Shown here: positions 43,385 through 51,427 of the stretch, piece after piece
How positions within the stretch are numbered: position 1 is the first letter of the stretch
How the letters are laid out: the number at the start of each line of letters is the position of its first letter
NCBI GenBank assembly: GCA_022511045.1
Contig: JAFLSF010000005.1
Coordinates: 1,792-58,902, forward strand
Length of the DNA: 57,111 nt
Reading direction: 5' to 3'
From: Prevotella sp.
GTDB taxonomy: Bacteria > Bacteroidota > Bacteroidia > Bacteroidales > Bacteroidaceae
Made by a program: the position numbers and the translations under genes
The notes under the pieces: model-generated
Told to the model about the DNA's origin: nothing
Database searches by the model: none
What the model saw: the letters and a program-made list of their open reading frames with translations, nothing else

Positions 43385-44596
43385 ATGAAAAGAAAAAATA
43401 TTATCCTTGCCCTGCTAGTCATTCTGGGCATGGTCACTTTTTTGGACCGTATCAATATTAGTGTAGCAGGTTCCAGTATCATGCACGATCTTGGTCTCTC
43501 TCCTGCTGAGTGGGGGTGGGTGCAGAGTGCTTTTATACTTTCTTATGGTATAATGCAAATACCAATGGGGGCATTGGGCGACCGTTTTGGACATCGTAAG
43601 ATATTGGCAATTATTGTACTGTGGTGGTCGTTGTTTACTGCTTTTACGGGGCTTGCAGGAGGCCTTGCTTCGCTGCTTGTCATCCGTTTTATGTTTGGCA
43701 TAGGCGAGGCTGGGTCGTCACCTTGTTCCACAGGTGTTATAAGTAGGTGGTTCGAAAAACACGAGGTCGGTAAGGCGCAAGGATATGTCTGGGCTGCCAG
43801 TCGTATGGGTGGTGCTTTGACACCATTTGTAGTTATACCCGTTATGATGTGGGTCGGGTGGCGTTCTGCTTTCTATCTTTTAGGGGCACTTGGTATTATT
43901 TGGTCTATAGTATGGTATTTTTATTATAGGGATTTTACAGGGAATATTAAAGCAAGTAGTGAAGACGCAGATACCAAACACTCTCGCCTACCTTGGCGTA
44001 GCCTGTTAAGTAGCCGACAATTTTGGTTGCTTTGTGGCATGTATTTCTTTTATGCTTTTGGCTCATGGTTTTTCTTCAGTTGGTTCCCAACCTTTATGGA
44101 GCTGGGACGAGGCTTTGAAAAGACAGAACTGACGTATGCCATTGCAGTCCCGTTCATTATGAGCATGATAGGCAATATAGCAGGCGGCCATTTGACCGAC
44201 CGCCTGACTCGTAAATATGGTATTAAGACTGGACGTAAAGCTCTTGGTTCTACATCGTTGGCAATCTCTGCTGTATGTATGTTTCTAGCAGCATTTATTC
44301 CTGGCAAGATGGCAGTTTTTGTTTTCTTGTCATTATGCTTTGGTATTTTCGACCTTATGTTGCCTTCTGCTTGGGCCTTGTGTATTGACTTGGGTAAACA
44401 GCATGCTGGGGCGTTGAGTGGAGCGATGAATACAGCAGGCAATATTGGAGGTTTTTGCTGCGGTATCCTCTTTGGAGAATTAGTGCAGCAGTCGGGAAAT
44501 TATAACCTTCCACTTTATTTGATAGCCATTATGTTATTTGTCAGTGCATCGCTGTTCGCTTTCATCAATCCAGAGAAACCGATAATTAGAACGTAA
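43385..44596 (+). CDS. MFS permease, anion:cation symporter type
   Basis: A 403-residue, 12-helix transporter. MVTFLDRINISVAG, then WGWVQSAFILSYGIMQIP and GALGDRFGHRKIL (the loop 2-3 motif) are typical of the organic-anion symporter/hexuronate branch, as is RFMFGIGEAGSSPCSTGVIS. It probably imports an organic anion, and its partner is the racemase-family protein upstream. I chose ATG 43385; the frame opens six codons earlier at a TTG that overlaps the region just after the racemase stop. The stop codon lies inside a perfect 40-bp palindrome. Confidence 0.85.
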   Translation: MKRKNIILALLVILGMVTFLDRINISVAGSSIMHDLGLSPAEWGWVQSAFILSYGIMQIPMGALGDRFGHRKILAIIVLWWSLFTAFTGLAGGLASLLVIRFMFGIGEAGSSPCSTGVISRWFEKHEVGKAQGYVWAASRMGGALTPFVVIPVMMWVGWRSAFYLLGALGIIWSIVWYFYYRDFTGNIKASSEDADTKHSRLPWRSLLSSRQFWLLCGMYFFYAFGSWFFFSWFPTFMELGRGFEKTELTYAIAVPFIMSMIGNIAGGHLTDRLTRKYGIKTGRKALGSTSLAISAVCMFLAAFIPGKMAVFVFLSLCFGIFDLMLPSAWALCIDLGKQHAGALSGAMNTAGNIGGFCCGILFGELVQQSGNYNLPLYLIAIMLFVSASLFAFINPEKPIIRT

Positions 44597-44620
44597 GGAT
44601 ATCCTTACGTTCTAATTATC
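44581..44620. terminator. Perfect 40-bp palindrome, bidirectional terminator
   Basis: The 20 bases at 44581-44600 are exactly complementary in reverse to 44601-44620, centred on GGATATCC. It contains the stop of the MFS gene (44594-44596) and part of the stop of the opposing DUF5606 gene (44621-44619). A terminator for two converging operons is the likely role, though there is no long T-run. Confidence 0.7.
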
Positions 44621-45044
44621 AAATATTATCATCTTCTGTAGAAGTCATTTCTTCTTCAAAATCGGTAATTCCTGCTTGAATGAGAATGTTGTACCATTGG
44701 ATAAGTTTCTTGATATGGCTGTTTTGTACACGTTCTTGATCCCACTTAGGAAGTACCTTTGAAAAATACTCGTGTAATTCTGTGGTAGAGGCTTTCTTGT
44801 AGTTGATACTGCAAGATTTTCCTTTCTCCAACTCACGCATATTGGCCAGCACCTGCATTAATGGTACGTCTTCTGTTTCGGTGAACATTGCAATGTCTGC
44901 TAATGACGTAATACGATCGGTACCGAAAGCGGGTGTACGTTTGTGAGTGTCATCTAAAGCTTCAACAATAAGACTGTTTTTGGCTCGTGATACTAGTTTG
45001 TAGAGTCCCGGCTTTCCCGAGATAGCTAAAATGGTCTGTTTCAT
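44619..45044 (-). CDS. DUF5606-type protein, 141 aa
   Basis: A small soluble protein starting MKQTILAISGKPGLYKLVSR. The pattern of an N-terminal barrel-like domain with AFGTDRITSLADIAMFT, a helical middle (KKASTTELHEYFSKVLPKWD) and an acidic C-terminal tail (EEEMTSTEDD) fits the Bacteroidota family DUF5606. The function is unknown. The frame extends 26 codons upstream into coaE, but the ATG at 45044 gives the conserved N-terminus. It is the last gene of the nusB-yajC-ybbR-coaE operon, 25 bases after coaE. Confidence 0.8.
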   Translation of the reverse strand: MKQTILAISGKPGLYKLVSRAKNSLIVEALDDTHKRTPAFGTDRITSLADIAMFTETEDVPLMQVLANMRELEKGKSCSINYKKASTTELHEYFSKVLPKWDQERVQNSHIKKLIQWYNILIQAGITDFEEEMTSTEDDNI

Positions 45045-45069
45045 AATTCTATTATACTTGATTTGTGAT

Positions 45070-45636
45070 TTAATGAGGGAGATAAGATAGTTGAGACAAT
45101 ACGATGGATAGCTGTTTCTCAAGATTGGCTATACCATCATTTACGATTTCAAAGTCTGCACGGCTTACAATATCTTCTTGGGGCCACTGGCGTTTCATCC
45201 ATTTCAGAACTTTCTCCCGGCTGATATTGTCACGTTGCATTACCCGTTGTATGCGTATTTCTTCTGGAGCAGTTACAACTATTACATAGTTTACTAACTG
45301 GTTAATTCCAGACTCGTAAAGAATAGCACTTTCCATCCAATACATCCCACTTGTTTCGAAGTCGTGAAAGACGGCTGGGTGTACAATAGTGTTGATTGCT
45401 TGAGCATTCTGCTCACTTTCTAAAAGGAATTGGGCAATGACTGACTTGTTCAGTTGTCCGTCTATGTAAGTGCTTGGACCAATTATCTCCGTAAGTTTTC
45501 GCCGTATGTCTTGAGAGGTATGTATAAGCCTTTTTGCTGCCTTATCACAGTCATAAACAGAGATACCTCGTTGTACCAATAATTGACTGACGTAGCTTTT
45601 CCCTGCGCCTATCCCTCCTGTAATTCCTATCTTCAT
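45070..45636 (-). CDS. coaE: Dephospho-CoA kinase
   Basis: A 188-residue enzyme phosphorylating the 3'-hydroxyl of dephospho-CoA with ATP, the last step of CoA synthesis, in the cytoplasm. The P-loop GITGGIGAGKS is at residues 4-14, followed by YDCDKAAKRLI and VHPAVFHDFE, with RVMQRDNIS near the C-terminal lid. ATG 45636 was chosen because it sits in ATGA overlap with the YbbR-like stop and puts the P-loop at its normal distance. The longer frame to 45723 lies within ybbR. Confidence 0.95.
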   Translation of the reverse strand: MKIGITGGIGAGKSYVSQLLVQRGISVYDCDKAAKRLIHTSQDIRRKLTEIIGPSTYIDGQLNKSVIAQFLLESEQNAQAINTIVHPAVFHDFETSGMYWMESAILYESGINQLVNYVIVVTAPEEIRIQRVMQRDNISREKVLKWMKRQWPQEDIVSRADFEIVNDGIANLEKQLSIVLSQLSYLPH

Positions 45637-46610
45637 TCTTCTTCTATGAGGTAGTCTACCTGAGAAGCATCCAATGTTGCGCGGCTGATACCAGCAGGGA
45701 CGTGACGCAGATAGAGGGTACATTTTTCTTGACTTTTTTCTGTGATTTCCTTATAATCAGCAATTACAAGGAAGTCTTCTGGCCGTAGGCTACGAATCTG
45801 ACTGGCTCCTGCTACAAAATGGACTTTCGCTTTTGTTGGGAAAGTGCGCAATACTTTACCTTCAGGTAGGTTAATACATTGTATGGGGATGTTTGACATC
45901 GTTTCCTCAGTCAATACGTCTGTATAGACATATAATTGAATGTGGTCTGGTACAACTTTGATATCGGCTGTATGGGCCAAACGGCAGTTTATACATAAAG
46001 TATCCCGGAAATTGGTCTGGTTTAAAGGCTCAGTATAGATGACTTGTATACTATCCAGCTTGTCTTTCGGGGCATAAACACTGACACTATCAGGTGAATA
46101 GAGCACCTGTGAGATAAAAAATAACTGGTCTGGGATGAGATGCCCTGTCCAACGGACAGGTACTCGTTTCTGCTGGCCATTATTATAAGAGTACTCTACT
46201 TGCTCGGGTTTTACAGAAACTACCTTTGAAGACACTTCTAATGCCTGTTCCACAAGTTTTTTCAGTTCTGTGGAACCTACAATCCCGTAGCCTTTGCCAC
46301 GATCATAGTTCTTGAAGGGAATAGCAATGGGAGGACGCTTGTCAGTGTAGAGATAGGACATAATAATCCACCCCTTATCGCGGACTGTTACTCGAATAGT
46401 ATCTGTTTCTCGTGAAGTGAGAACCACATTACGCGGAATTCCTGTCACATGAACTGGTATTTGAATCTCATGTTCATAGCTTTCGTTGAGAGTAAGTGTC
46501 AACCAAAATATGCTAGATAGTAACAGGAAAAAGATAAAAACCAAAAACTGCTTGTTCATATTGCTGAACAAAAAGTTCTTGGTGTAAGCGTATATGTTCT
46601 TAATACTCAC
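45633..46610 (-). CDS. YbbR-like (CdaR-type) membrane-anchored protein
   Basis: A 325-residue protein with one N-terminal membrane helix (about 20-40, LVFIFFLLLSSIFWLTLTL) and repeated beta-rich YbbR-type domains outside (for example HEIQIPVHVTGIPRNVVLT and RVTVRDKGWIIMSYL). In Firmicutes the YbbR protein CdaR regulates a diadenylate cyclase; no cyclase is nearby here, so that role is not implied. In Bacteroidota the yajC-ybbR-coaE order is common. The end overlaps coaE by four bases. Confidence 0.8.
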   Translation of the reverse strand: MSIKNIYAYTKNFLFSNMNKQFLVFIFFLLLSSIFWLTLTLNESYEHEIQIPVHVTGIPRNVVLTSRETDTIRVTVRDKGWIIMSYLYTDKRPPIAIPFKNYDRGKGYGIVGSTELKKLVEQALEVSSKVVSVKPEQVEYSYNNGQQKRVPVRWTGHLIPDQLFFISQVLYSPDSVSVYAPKDKLDSIQVIYTEPLNQTNFRDTLCINCRLAHTADIKVVPDHIQLYVYTDVLTEETMSNIPIQCINLPEGKVLRTFPTKAKVHFVAGASQIRSLRPEDFLVIADYKEITEKSQEKCTLYLRHVPAGISRATLDASQVDYLIEEE

Positions 46611-46631
46611 CTCCGTCTATGCTGATTCTAA

Positions 46632-46967
46632 TCAACCTTGTGTAGGGGTGCTGGCAGTATCTTTGTAGACACAACTTTTGTCAATCTTGACAATTACACC
46701 ATCAGCAATTTTAACCTCTACAATTCCAGAAGCCAAATCTATTTTCTTGACCGTACCATAGATTCCACCGCTGGTGAATACTTGTGTTCCTTCTGCCAGC
46801 GAGTTCTGGAAATTCTGAATTTCTTTGCGGCGTTTGTTTTGGGGACGAATCATAAAAAAATACAGGATGACAAACATAAGCAAAATCATCACCAGAGGAT
46901 TTCCGAAAATCATGCCTAATACTCCAGGCTCTTGTGCTGTTTGTGCAGCGAGAATAATGTGTACCAT
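46632..46967 (-). CDS. yajC: Preprotein translocase subunit YajC
   Basis: A 111-residue single-helix membrane protein, an accessory of the SecDF-YajC complex. The helix (about 22-42) is followed by the strongly conserved FFMIRPQNKRRKEIQNFQNS, then the soluble part with EGTQVFTSGGIYGTVKKID. The proline-rich or glycine-rich N-terminal AAQTAQEPG is normal in this phylum. It is located 14 bases after nusB and 21 before ybbR. Confidence 0.95.
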   Translation of the reverse strand: MVHIILAAQTAQEPGVLGMIFGNPLVMILLMFVILYFFMIRPQNKRRKEIQNFQNSLAEGTQVFTSGGIYGTVKKIDLASGIVEVKIADGVIVKIDKSCVYKDTASTPTQG

Positions 46968-46981
46968 ATTTTTATTGTTAT

Positions 46982-47923
46982 TTAATTACCCTTCTTGTCC
47001 ATGTGCTTGAGTAGTTTTCCAGTAGTGATTAGATGGTGAGCAATGGTGTCGAGCATACCATTGATGTAGCCAGCACTATTTGGTGTTGAATAGTACTTTG
47101 CTAGTTCCACATACTCGTTAATACTGACACTGATAGGAATACTGGGGAAGGTCATCATCTCAGCAATAGCAATCTGCATGATGACAATATCCATATAGGC
47201 TAAACGGGAGAAATCCCAGTTTCGAGAGGCCTCACTCATGTAATGCTGATATTCATCAGCGTTCATGATTGTTGCACGGAACAATTTGCGAGCATACTCC
47301 TTGTCTTCCTGTGAATCATATTCTGGTAACAACTCCTGCGTTGACTTATTCTTTTCATCGAAACGCTTGATAGTTTTCAGTACAAAGGTGTCTGCAACCT
47401 CTTTATCGTCGTTCCAATAAAGACTTTGTTCCTCAAGTAGTGCGTCTAAATCTCTGTTGTCTTGAATGAGTGTGCGGTATAATTTGCGCCATAATTCACG
47501 GTCAGTGGAATAATCGTCTATATGACTTTCCATATAGTCCTTATATATCTGACTCTCTGTAATCTGAGTATATATTTTCTTTAGAAATTCAGACTCATCA
47601 TTCCAATTTTTCTTTTGACTTTCCATAAAGTCGTTGAGCATCTTATTGCCCTCTAATTGCAATGCAAAACGATTATAGGCAAAACGCTGAGAAGGCATAG
47701 GCTTTCTTTCACGTTGGGCTCTTAATTGTGCAACCTCCAAATGGCGTCGAGCTTCTTGAGTAATTGCGACAATAAGCGCTAATAAATAATTGTATAGGTC
47801 ATAGGCCTTTGATAGGCTGAAGTCTAACTCTTTTTCTGCCGTGTCAATGTTTTTGCTCCCGTTTTGATAGTAAGCATAGGTTAACTGGACTACTTTAATC
47901 CTGATGAGTTCTCTGTTAATCAT
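46982..47923 (-). CDS. nusB: Transcription antitermination factor NusB, long Bacteroidota form
   Basis: A 313-residue protein, twice the length of E. coli NusB (139). The C-terminal about 150 residues hold the NusB fold with ARKLFRATIMNADEYQHYM, then WDFSRLAYMDIVIMQIAIAE and SVSINEYVELAKYYSTPNS. The N-terminal half is a helical extension typical of this phylum. It binds NusE and boxA RNA to keep RNA polymerase on rRNA operons. It leads a five-gene operon and has a promoter at 47965-47995. Confidence 0.93.
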   Translation of the reverse strand: MINRELIRIKVVQLTYAYYQNGSKNIDTAEKELDFSLSKAYDLYNYLLALIVAITQEARRHLEVAQLRAQRERKPMPSQRFAYNRFALQLEGNKMLNDFMESQKKNWNDESEFLKKIYTQITESQIYKDYMESHIDDYSTDRELWRKLYRTLIQDNRDLDALLEEQSLYWNDDKEVADTFVLKTIKRFDEKNKSTQELLPEYDSQEDKEYARKLFRATIMNADEYQHYMSEASRNWDFSRLAYMDIVIMQIAIAEMMTFPSIPISVSINEYVELAKYYSTPNSAGYINGMLDTIAHHLITTGKLLKHMDKKGN

Positions 47924-47964
47924 GTTTTCTTTTCAAATGGCTATTGGATACTCTTATCAATTTG

Positions 47965-47995
47965 CAAAATTACGGATATTTCTATGATTGTGCAA
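47965..47995 (-). promoter_or_regulatory. Promoter of the nusB operon
   Basis: Minus strand TTG (47995-47993), a 20-bp spacer and TAATTTTG (47972-47965), about 40 bases before the ATG. Confidence 0.65.
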
Positions 47996-48066
47996 GAAAT
48001 ATGGAGAAAATTCTATTATTAAGAATAATTTTTCTCTTTTCTTTTTTCTCTTTTCATCTTTTTTTG

Positions 48067-48074
48067 TAATTTTG
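48067..48074 (+). promoter_or_regulatory. Probable -7 element for the rplY operon
   Basis: TAATTTTG, followed by GCAG as at several promoters here. No -33 TTTG is visible at the usual distance; the region is a T-rich tract. The leader would be about 66 bases. Confidence 0.5.
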
Positions 48075-48146
48075 CAGCCGCTTTTCTCATCGTGTGATGG
48101 TGAATTAGGCACAAATAACTTAATTTTAGAGTAACACAAGTAAATT

Positions 48147-48749
48147 ATGAAAGAAATTGCAGTAAATGGTCAGAAGCGCACCAACGTAGGTAAGAAAGCC
48201 TCAAAGTTGCTTCGTAAGGAGGGCATGGTTCCTTGTAATTTGTATGGAGAGAAGAAAGGTGAGAATGGCTTGCCTGAGGCTATGGCTTTCACTGCTTCTA
48301 TGGCCGAACTTCGTAAGGCTGTCTATACACCTCATGTGTATATTGTCAATTTGAATATTGACGGCACCGAGCACAAGGCAATCATTAAGGAGTTGCAGTT
48401 CCATCCTACAAGTGATGCACTGTTGCACGCTGATTTCTTTGAAATTAACGAGACGAAAGCTATCACGGTTGGTATTCCTGTCAATCTTATTGGTCATGCT
48501 CAAGGTGTTCGTGATGGTGGTCGTTTGAATCTTTCTATTCGTAAGATCAATGTCACAGCTCCTTATAAGAATATCCCTGAGAAACTGGATGTTGATGTTA
48601 CTGAGTTGCAGTTGGGTAAGGCCATTAAGGTTGGCCAGTTGTCTTTCGAGGGACTGGAGATAGCCACTCCAAAGGAGGTTATCGTTTGCTCTGTCAAGGC
48701 TACTCGTGCTTCTCGTTCGGCTGCTGCTAATGCTGAGGCTGCTGAGTAA
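48147..48749 (+). CDS. rplY: 50S ribosomal protein bL25 (CTC form)
   Basis: A 200-residue CTC-type bL25, which binds 5S rRNA. The N-terminal L25 domain shows KRTNVGKKASKLLRKEGMVP and CNLYGEKKGENGLPEA; the C-terminal TL5 domain has HADFFEINETKAITVGIPVN and the NIPEKLDVDVTELQLGK segment. The tail is Ala/Glu rich. Length is usual for the two-domain form. It starts an operon with pth two bases downstream. Confidence 0.95.
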   Translation: MKEIAVNGQKRTNVGKKASKLLRKEGMVPCNLYGEKKGENGLPEAMAFTASMAELRKAVYTPHVYIVNLNIDGTEHKAIIKELQFHPTSDALLHADFFEINETKAITVGIPVNLIGHAQGVRDGGRLNLSIRKINVTAPYKNIPEKLDVDVTELQLGKAIKVGQLSFEGLEIATPKEVIVCSVKATRASRSAAANAEAAE

Positions 48750-48751
48750 TC

Positions 48752-49360
48752 ATGGACAAGTTTCTTATTGTTGGTTTGGGTAATGTTGGCGATGAGTATG
48801 CTGGCACCCGCCACAATACAGGTTTTATGGTATTGGACGCTTTCGCGAAAGCGTCCAATATTTCTTTTGCCGACCGTCGCTACGGCTTTTTAGCCGAGAC
48901 ATCTGTTAAAGGGCGTAAAGTGTTTCTGCTGAAACCTTCAACATATATGAATCTCAGTGGTAATGCTGTTCGCTATTGGCTTAATCAAGAAAATATTGCA
49001 ACGTCCAGACTGCTTGTCGTCAGCGACGATGTTGCCATTCCATTAGGACAATATCGCTTAAAGTCCAGTGGCTCTAACGGGGGACATAACGGTTTAGGAC
49101 ATATCCAGCAACTTATTGGCCAGCAGTATGCTCGTTTACGGATGGGCATCGGTAATGATTATTTGCAGGGTATGCAGATAGATTATGTGTTAGGTCGCTT
49201 TTCCGAAGATGATTTGCGGGTGCTCCAACCTGCTATTGATTTGGGCGTTGATATTATCCGAAGTTTCGTGTTGGCGGGAATTGACGTCACGATGAATCAG
49301 TACAATAAATTAGGAAAAGGAAGGAACCCCGTAACTCCTACTCATTCTGTTAGCTTATGA
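48752..49360 (+). CDS. pth: Peptidyl-tRNA hydrolase
   Basis: A 202-residue cytoplasmic esterase that frees tRNA from peptidyl-tRNA lost by the ribosome. LIVGLGNVGDEYAGTRHNTG contains the catalytic His and the conserved Asn, and LVVSDDVAIPLG and SGSNGGHNGLGHI follow as in the family. Length is usual. A perfect 30-bp palindrome lies inside the coding region near residues 27-36 (48831-48860). The start is two bases after the rplY stop and the end overlaps the S4 gene by four bases. Confidence 0.95.
   Translation: MDKFLIVGLGNVGDEYAGTRHNTGFMVLDAFAKASNISFADRRYGFLAETSVKGRKVFLLKPSTYMNLSGNAVRYWLNQENIATSRLLVVSDDVAIPLGQYRLKSSGSNGGHNGLGHIQQLIGQQYARLRMGIGNDYLQGMQIDYVLGRFSEDDLRVLQPAIDLGVDIIRSFVLAGIDVTMNQYNKLGKGRNPVTPTHSVSL
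48831..48860. repeat. Perfect 30-bp palindrome within pth
   Basis: The 15 bases TATTGGACGCTTTCG are followed immediately by their exact reverse complement. In mRNA this would fold into a strong hairpin of up to 13 bp. The protein remains a normal Pth sequence across it. Confidence 0.9.
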
Positions 49361-49788
49361 ACGAAGCGCGTATTGATAAATGGCTGTGGGCGGCTCGCAT
49401 ATTTAAGACACGTAGCATTGCTGCAGATGCTATTAAAAATGGACGTGTCACCATTCAAGGTATGAATGTCAAGCCCTCCCGTATGGTGAAGGTTGGTGAA
49501 GTGGTCAGCGTTCGCAAACCGCCTGTCACTTATTCCTTTAAGATTCTGAAAACTATCGAGCAACGTGTTGGTGCTAAGTTGATTCCTGAAGTTTATGAGA
49601 ATGTGACACCCGCAGATCAATATGAGTTGTTGGAGATGAATCGTATTAGTGGTTTTGTCAATCGCCAACGGGGAACAGGTCGTCCTACGAAAAAAGATCG
49701 TCGTGCGCTTGACGAGTTTATTGTCCCCTCTTTAGAAGGTTCTTTTATCGATGATTTTGATTGGGATGATGAAGAAGATGACGATTAG
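49357..49788 (+). CDS. S4-domain RNA-binding protein (Hsp15/HslR-like)
   Basis: A 143-residue protein with an N-terminal S4 domain (RIDKWLWAARIFKTRSIAAD, then IKNGRVTIQG and PSRMVKVGEVVSV). Its order matches Hsp15, which rescues stalled 50S subunits carrying peptidyl-tRNA. The neighbour pth, with a 4-base overlap, deals with the same substrate, supporting this reading. A basic segment (RGTGRPTKKDRR) and a strongly acidic tail (DDFDWDDEEDDD) follow. Confidence 0.87.
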   Translation: MNEARIDKWLWAARIFKTRSIAADAIKNGRVTIQGMNVKPSRMVKVGEVVSVRKPPVTYSFKILKTIEQRVGAKLIPEVYENVTPADQYELLEMNRISGFVNRQRGTGRPTKKDRRALDEFIVPSLEGSFIDDFDWDDEEDDD

Positions 49789-49791
49789 CCT

Positions 49792-50724
49792 ATGCTGATA
49801 GATGTCGTTTTAATTGTCTTTGGCGTTGCTATGGTGCTCTATGGTGCAGACCGTCTGACAGAGGGTGCTTCTTCATTGGCTCGCCGCTTGAATGTACCCG
49901 AGATAATCATTGGCTTGACTGTAGTTGCTGCTGGAACTTCTGCACCAGAGTTGTTCGTTAGCGTAGTGTCTGCCCTAAAAGATACACCAGACTTAGCAGT
50001 TGGCAATGTGGTGGGCTCTAACACGATGAATAGCATGCTAATAGTAGGGTGTGCCGCTATTGCTGCTCCTTTGTCTATTAGCCGATCAACGGTGAAGAAA
50101 GATATTCCTTTTGCTTTTGTTGCTTCTCTATTGCTGGTAGTGATAGCTTTTGATAGTTTTCTAAGTCGCTTTGATGGAATACTTTTGCTTATGGGATTTG
50201 CAATGTTTATGGTGTTTACACTGACTACTGTGCATACATCTCAGAATCTTTCTGAATCTCATGATGTGCGTTTGGCCAATATCTGGCTCTCTGCTTTTTA
50301 TGTGGTGTTGGGTTTGGCCTTGTTGGTAGTCGGCAGTAATCTCTTTGTCGATTCGGCTTCTAATGTTGCTTATGCATTGGGCATCAGTGAAGGTGTTGTT
50401 GGCTTGACCGTTGTTGCTGGGGGAACGTCATTGCCTGAGTTGGCCACAAGTGTAGTGGCTGCCCGTAAAGGACAGGCGGCCATAGCCATTGGCAATGTTA
50501 TTGGTTCCAACGTTTTCAATATATTATTGATACTGGGCTTAACGGCTACGATTAGTCCTCTCCCAATAAATGGCATCACTACGCTTGATATATCTGTCAT
50601 GCTACTATCTATTACCCTTGTATGGCTGTTCTCTCGAACCCGTTATACTATTGAACGTTGGGAGGGAGTTGTACTGCTTGTTGGTTACTTGGTCTATCTC
50701 GTCTGGTTGCTTCATTCACTGTAG
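49792..50724 (+). CDS. Calcium/sodium exchanger (CaCA family, YrbG-like)
   Basis: A 310-residue inner-membrane antiporter with about 10 helices in two inverted halves. Each half has the alpha-repeat: VVAAGTSAPELFVSVVSA and VVAGGTSLPELATSVVAA, each followed by the GNVVGSN/GNVIGSN ion-binding helix. It exports Ca2+ or other cations in exchange for Na+ or K+. It begins three bases after the S4-protein stop, so it is cotranscribed with rplY-pth. Confidence 0.92.
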   Translation: MLIDVVLIVFGVAMVLYGADRLTEGASSLARRLNVPEIIIGLTVVAAGTSAPELFVSVVSALKDTPDLAVGNVVGSNTMNSMLIVGCAAIAAPLSISRSTVKKDIPFAFVASLLLVVIAFDSFLSRFDGILLLMGFAMFMVFTLTTVHTSQNLSESHDVRLANIWLSAFYVVLGLALLVVGSNLFVDSASNVAYALGISEGVVGLTVVAGGTSLPELATSVVAARKGQAAIAIGNVIGSNVFNILLILGLTATISPLPINGITTLDISVMLLSITLVWLFSRTRYTIERWEGVVLLVGYLVYLVWLLHSL

Positions 50725-50763
50725 CTCATCAATAGTACGAGATCAGGTGCAACTGTATTAAGC

Positions 50764-50797
50764 TGTCATTTTGTCGTTTGATTGCGACAAAATGACA
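50764..50797. promoter_or_regulatory. 13-bp perfect inverted repeat between exchanger and hsp20
   Basis: TGTCATTTTGTCG (50764-50776) and CGACAAAATGACA (50785-50797) with an 8-base loop. On the plus strand the following TTGTTTTCTTT makes a terminator plausible; its 113-bp distance from the hsp20 start also allows an operator. It is not a CIRCE element. Confidence 0.65.
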
Positions 50798-50909
50798 TTG
50801 TTTTCTTTCTGGCATCTCCCTTGCATATTCTTGGATGAAAGCCATTAGGCAATCAGAAAAGAATTAACAAACATGTATAACTTATAAAAATAATTAGGAG
50901 GTAAAAACT

Positions 50910-51332
50910 ATGATTCCAATGAGAAGTAACAACTGGATTCCGTCAGTATTCAACGATTTGTTTTACAACGGCTATATGCCGAAAACGAGCACTACAACGC
51001 CTGCTATGAACGTGAAGGAATCGGACAAAGCCTACACCGTAGAGTTGGCTGCTCCAGGTGTGAAGAAAGAGGACTTTAACGTTCATCTCAACGACGAAGG
51101 CAACTTGGTGGTAAAGATGGAACATACGGTTGAACAACAGGAGGGTGATAAGGAAACCCGCTATCTGCGCCGTGAGTTCAGTTACTCGAAGTATGAGCAG
51201 ACGCTGATTCTGCCCGACAATGTACAAAAAGATGACATTTCCGCCCGTATGGAGCACGGTGTGCTAACCGTAGAACTACCTAAGCAGGTGGAGGAGAAAG
51301 CCAAGCTTGCCCGACAGATAGAAATCGCATAA
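50910..51332 (+). CDS. Small heat-shock protein Hsp20
   Basis: A 140-residue ATP-independent chaperone that holds unfolded proteins in the cytoplasm. The alpha-crystallin domain covers about 28-140: YTVELAAPGVKKEDFNVHLN, FSYSKYEQTLILPDNV and the closing MEHGVLTVELPKQ. The C-terminal I-x-I/V-like tail is ARQIEIA. TAGGAGGTAAAAACT ahead of the ATG is an unusually strong Shine-Dalgarno sequence for this phylum. It is monocistronic with a strong terminator. Confidence 0.93.
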   Translation: MIPMRSNNWIPSVFNDLFYNGYMPKTSTTTPAMNVKESDKAYTVELAAPGVKKEDFNVHLNDEGNLVVKMEHTVEQQEGDKETRYLRREFSYSKYEQTLILPDNVQKDDISARMEHGVLTVELPKQVEEKAKLARQIEIA

Positions 51333-51347
51333 AAGGCTTAAATAGAG

Positions 51348-51400
51348 AAAGGTGCTATCGCAAAATGGGAAATATCCATAGCGGTAGCACCTTTTGTTTT
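51348..51400 (+). terminator. Terminator of hsp20
   Basis: AAAGGTGCTATCGC (51348-51361) pairs with GCGGTAGCACCTTT (51381-51394) with one G-T pair, followed by TGTTTT. It lies 16 bases after the hsp20 stop. Confidence 0.88.
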
Positions 51401-51410
51401 AATTATTTTG

Positions 51411-51418
51411 TACCTTTG
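51411..51418 (+). promoter_or_regulatory. -7 element for the symporter gene
   Basis: TACCTTTG, followed 9 bases later by the ATG at 51428. The best TTTG upstream is only 14 bp away, so the -33 element is poor. A leaderless mRNA is likely. Confidence 0.6.
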
Positions 51419-51427
51419 CAGCCGATT

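Noticed and set aside
45070..45723. Longer CoaE form starting at 45723
   Set aside because: The extra 29 residues lie within the ybbR reading frame and precede the P-loop by an abnormal distance.
50764..50797. CIRCE (HrcA) operator
   Set aside because: The arms do not match TTAGCACTC/GAGTGCTAA.
51365..51427. Longer N-terminus for the sodium/solute symporter
   Set aside because: It starts inside the hsp20 terminator hairpin and crosses the TACCTTTG element.
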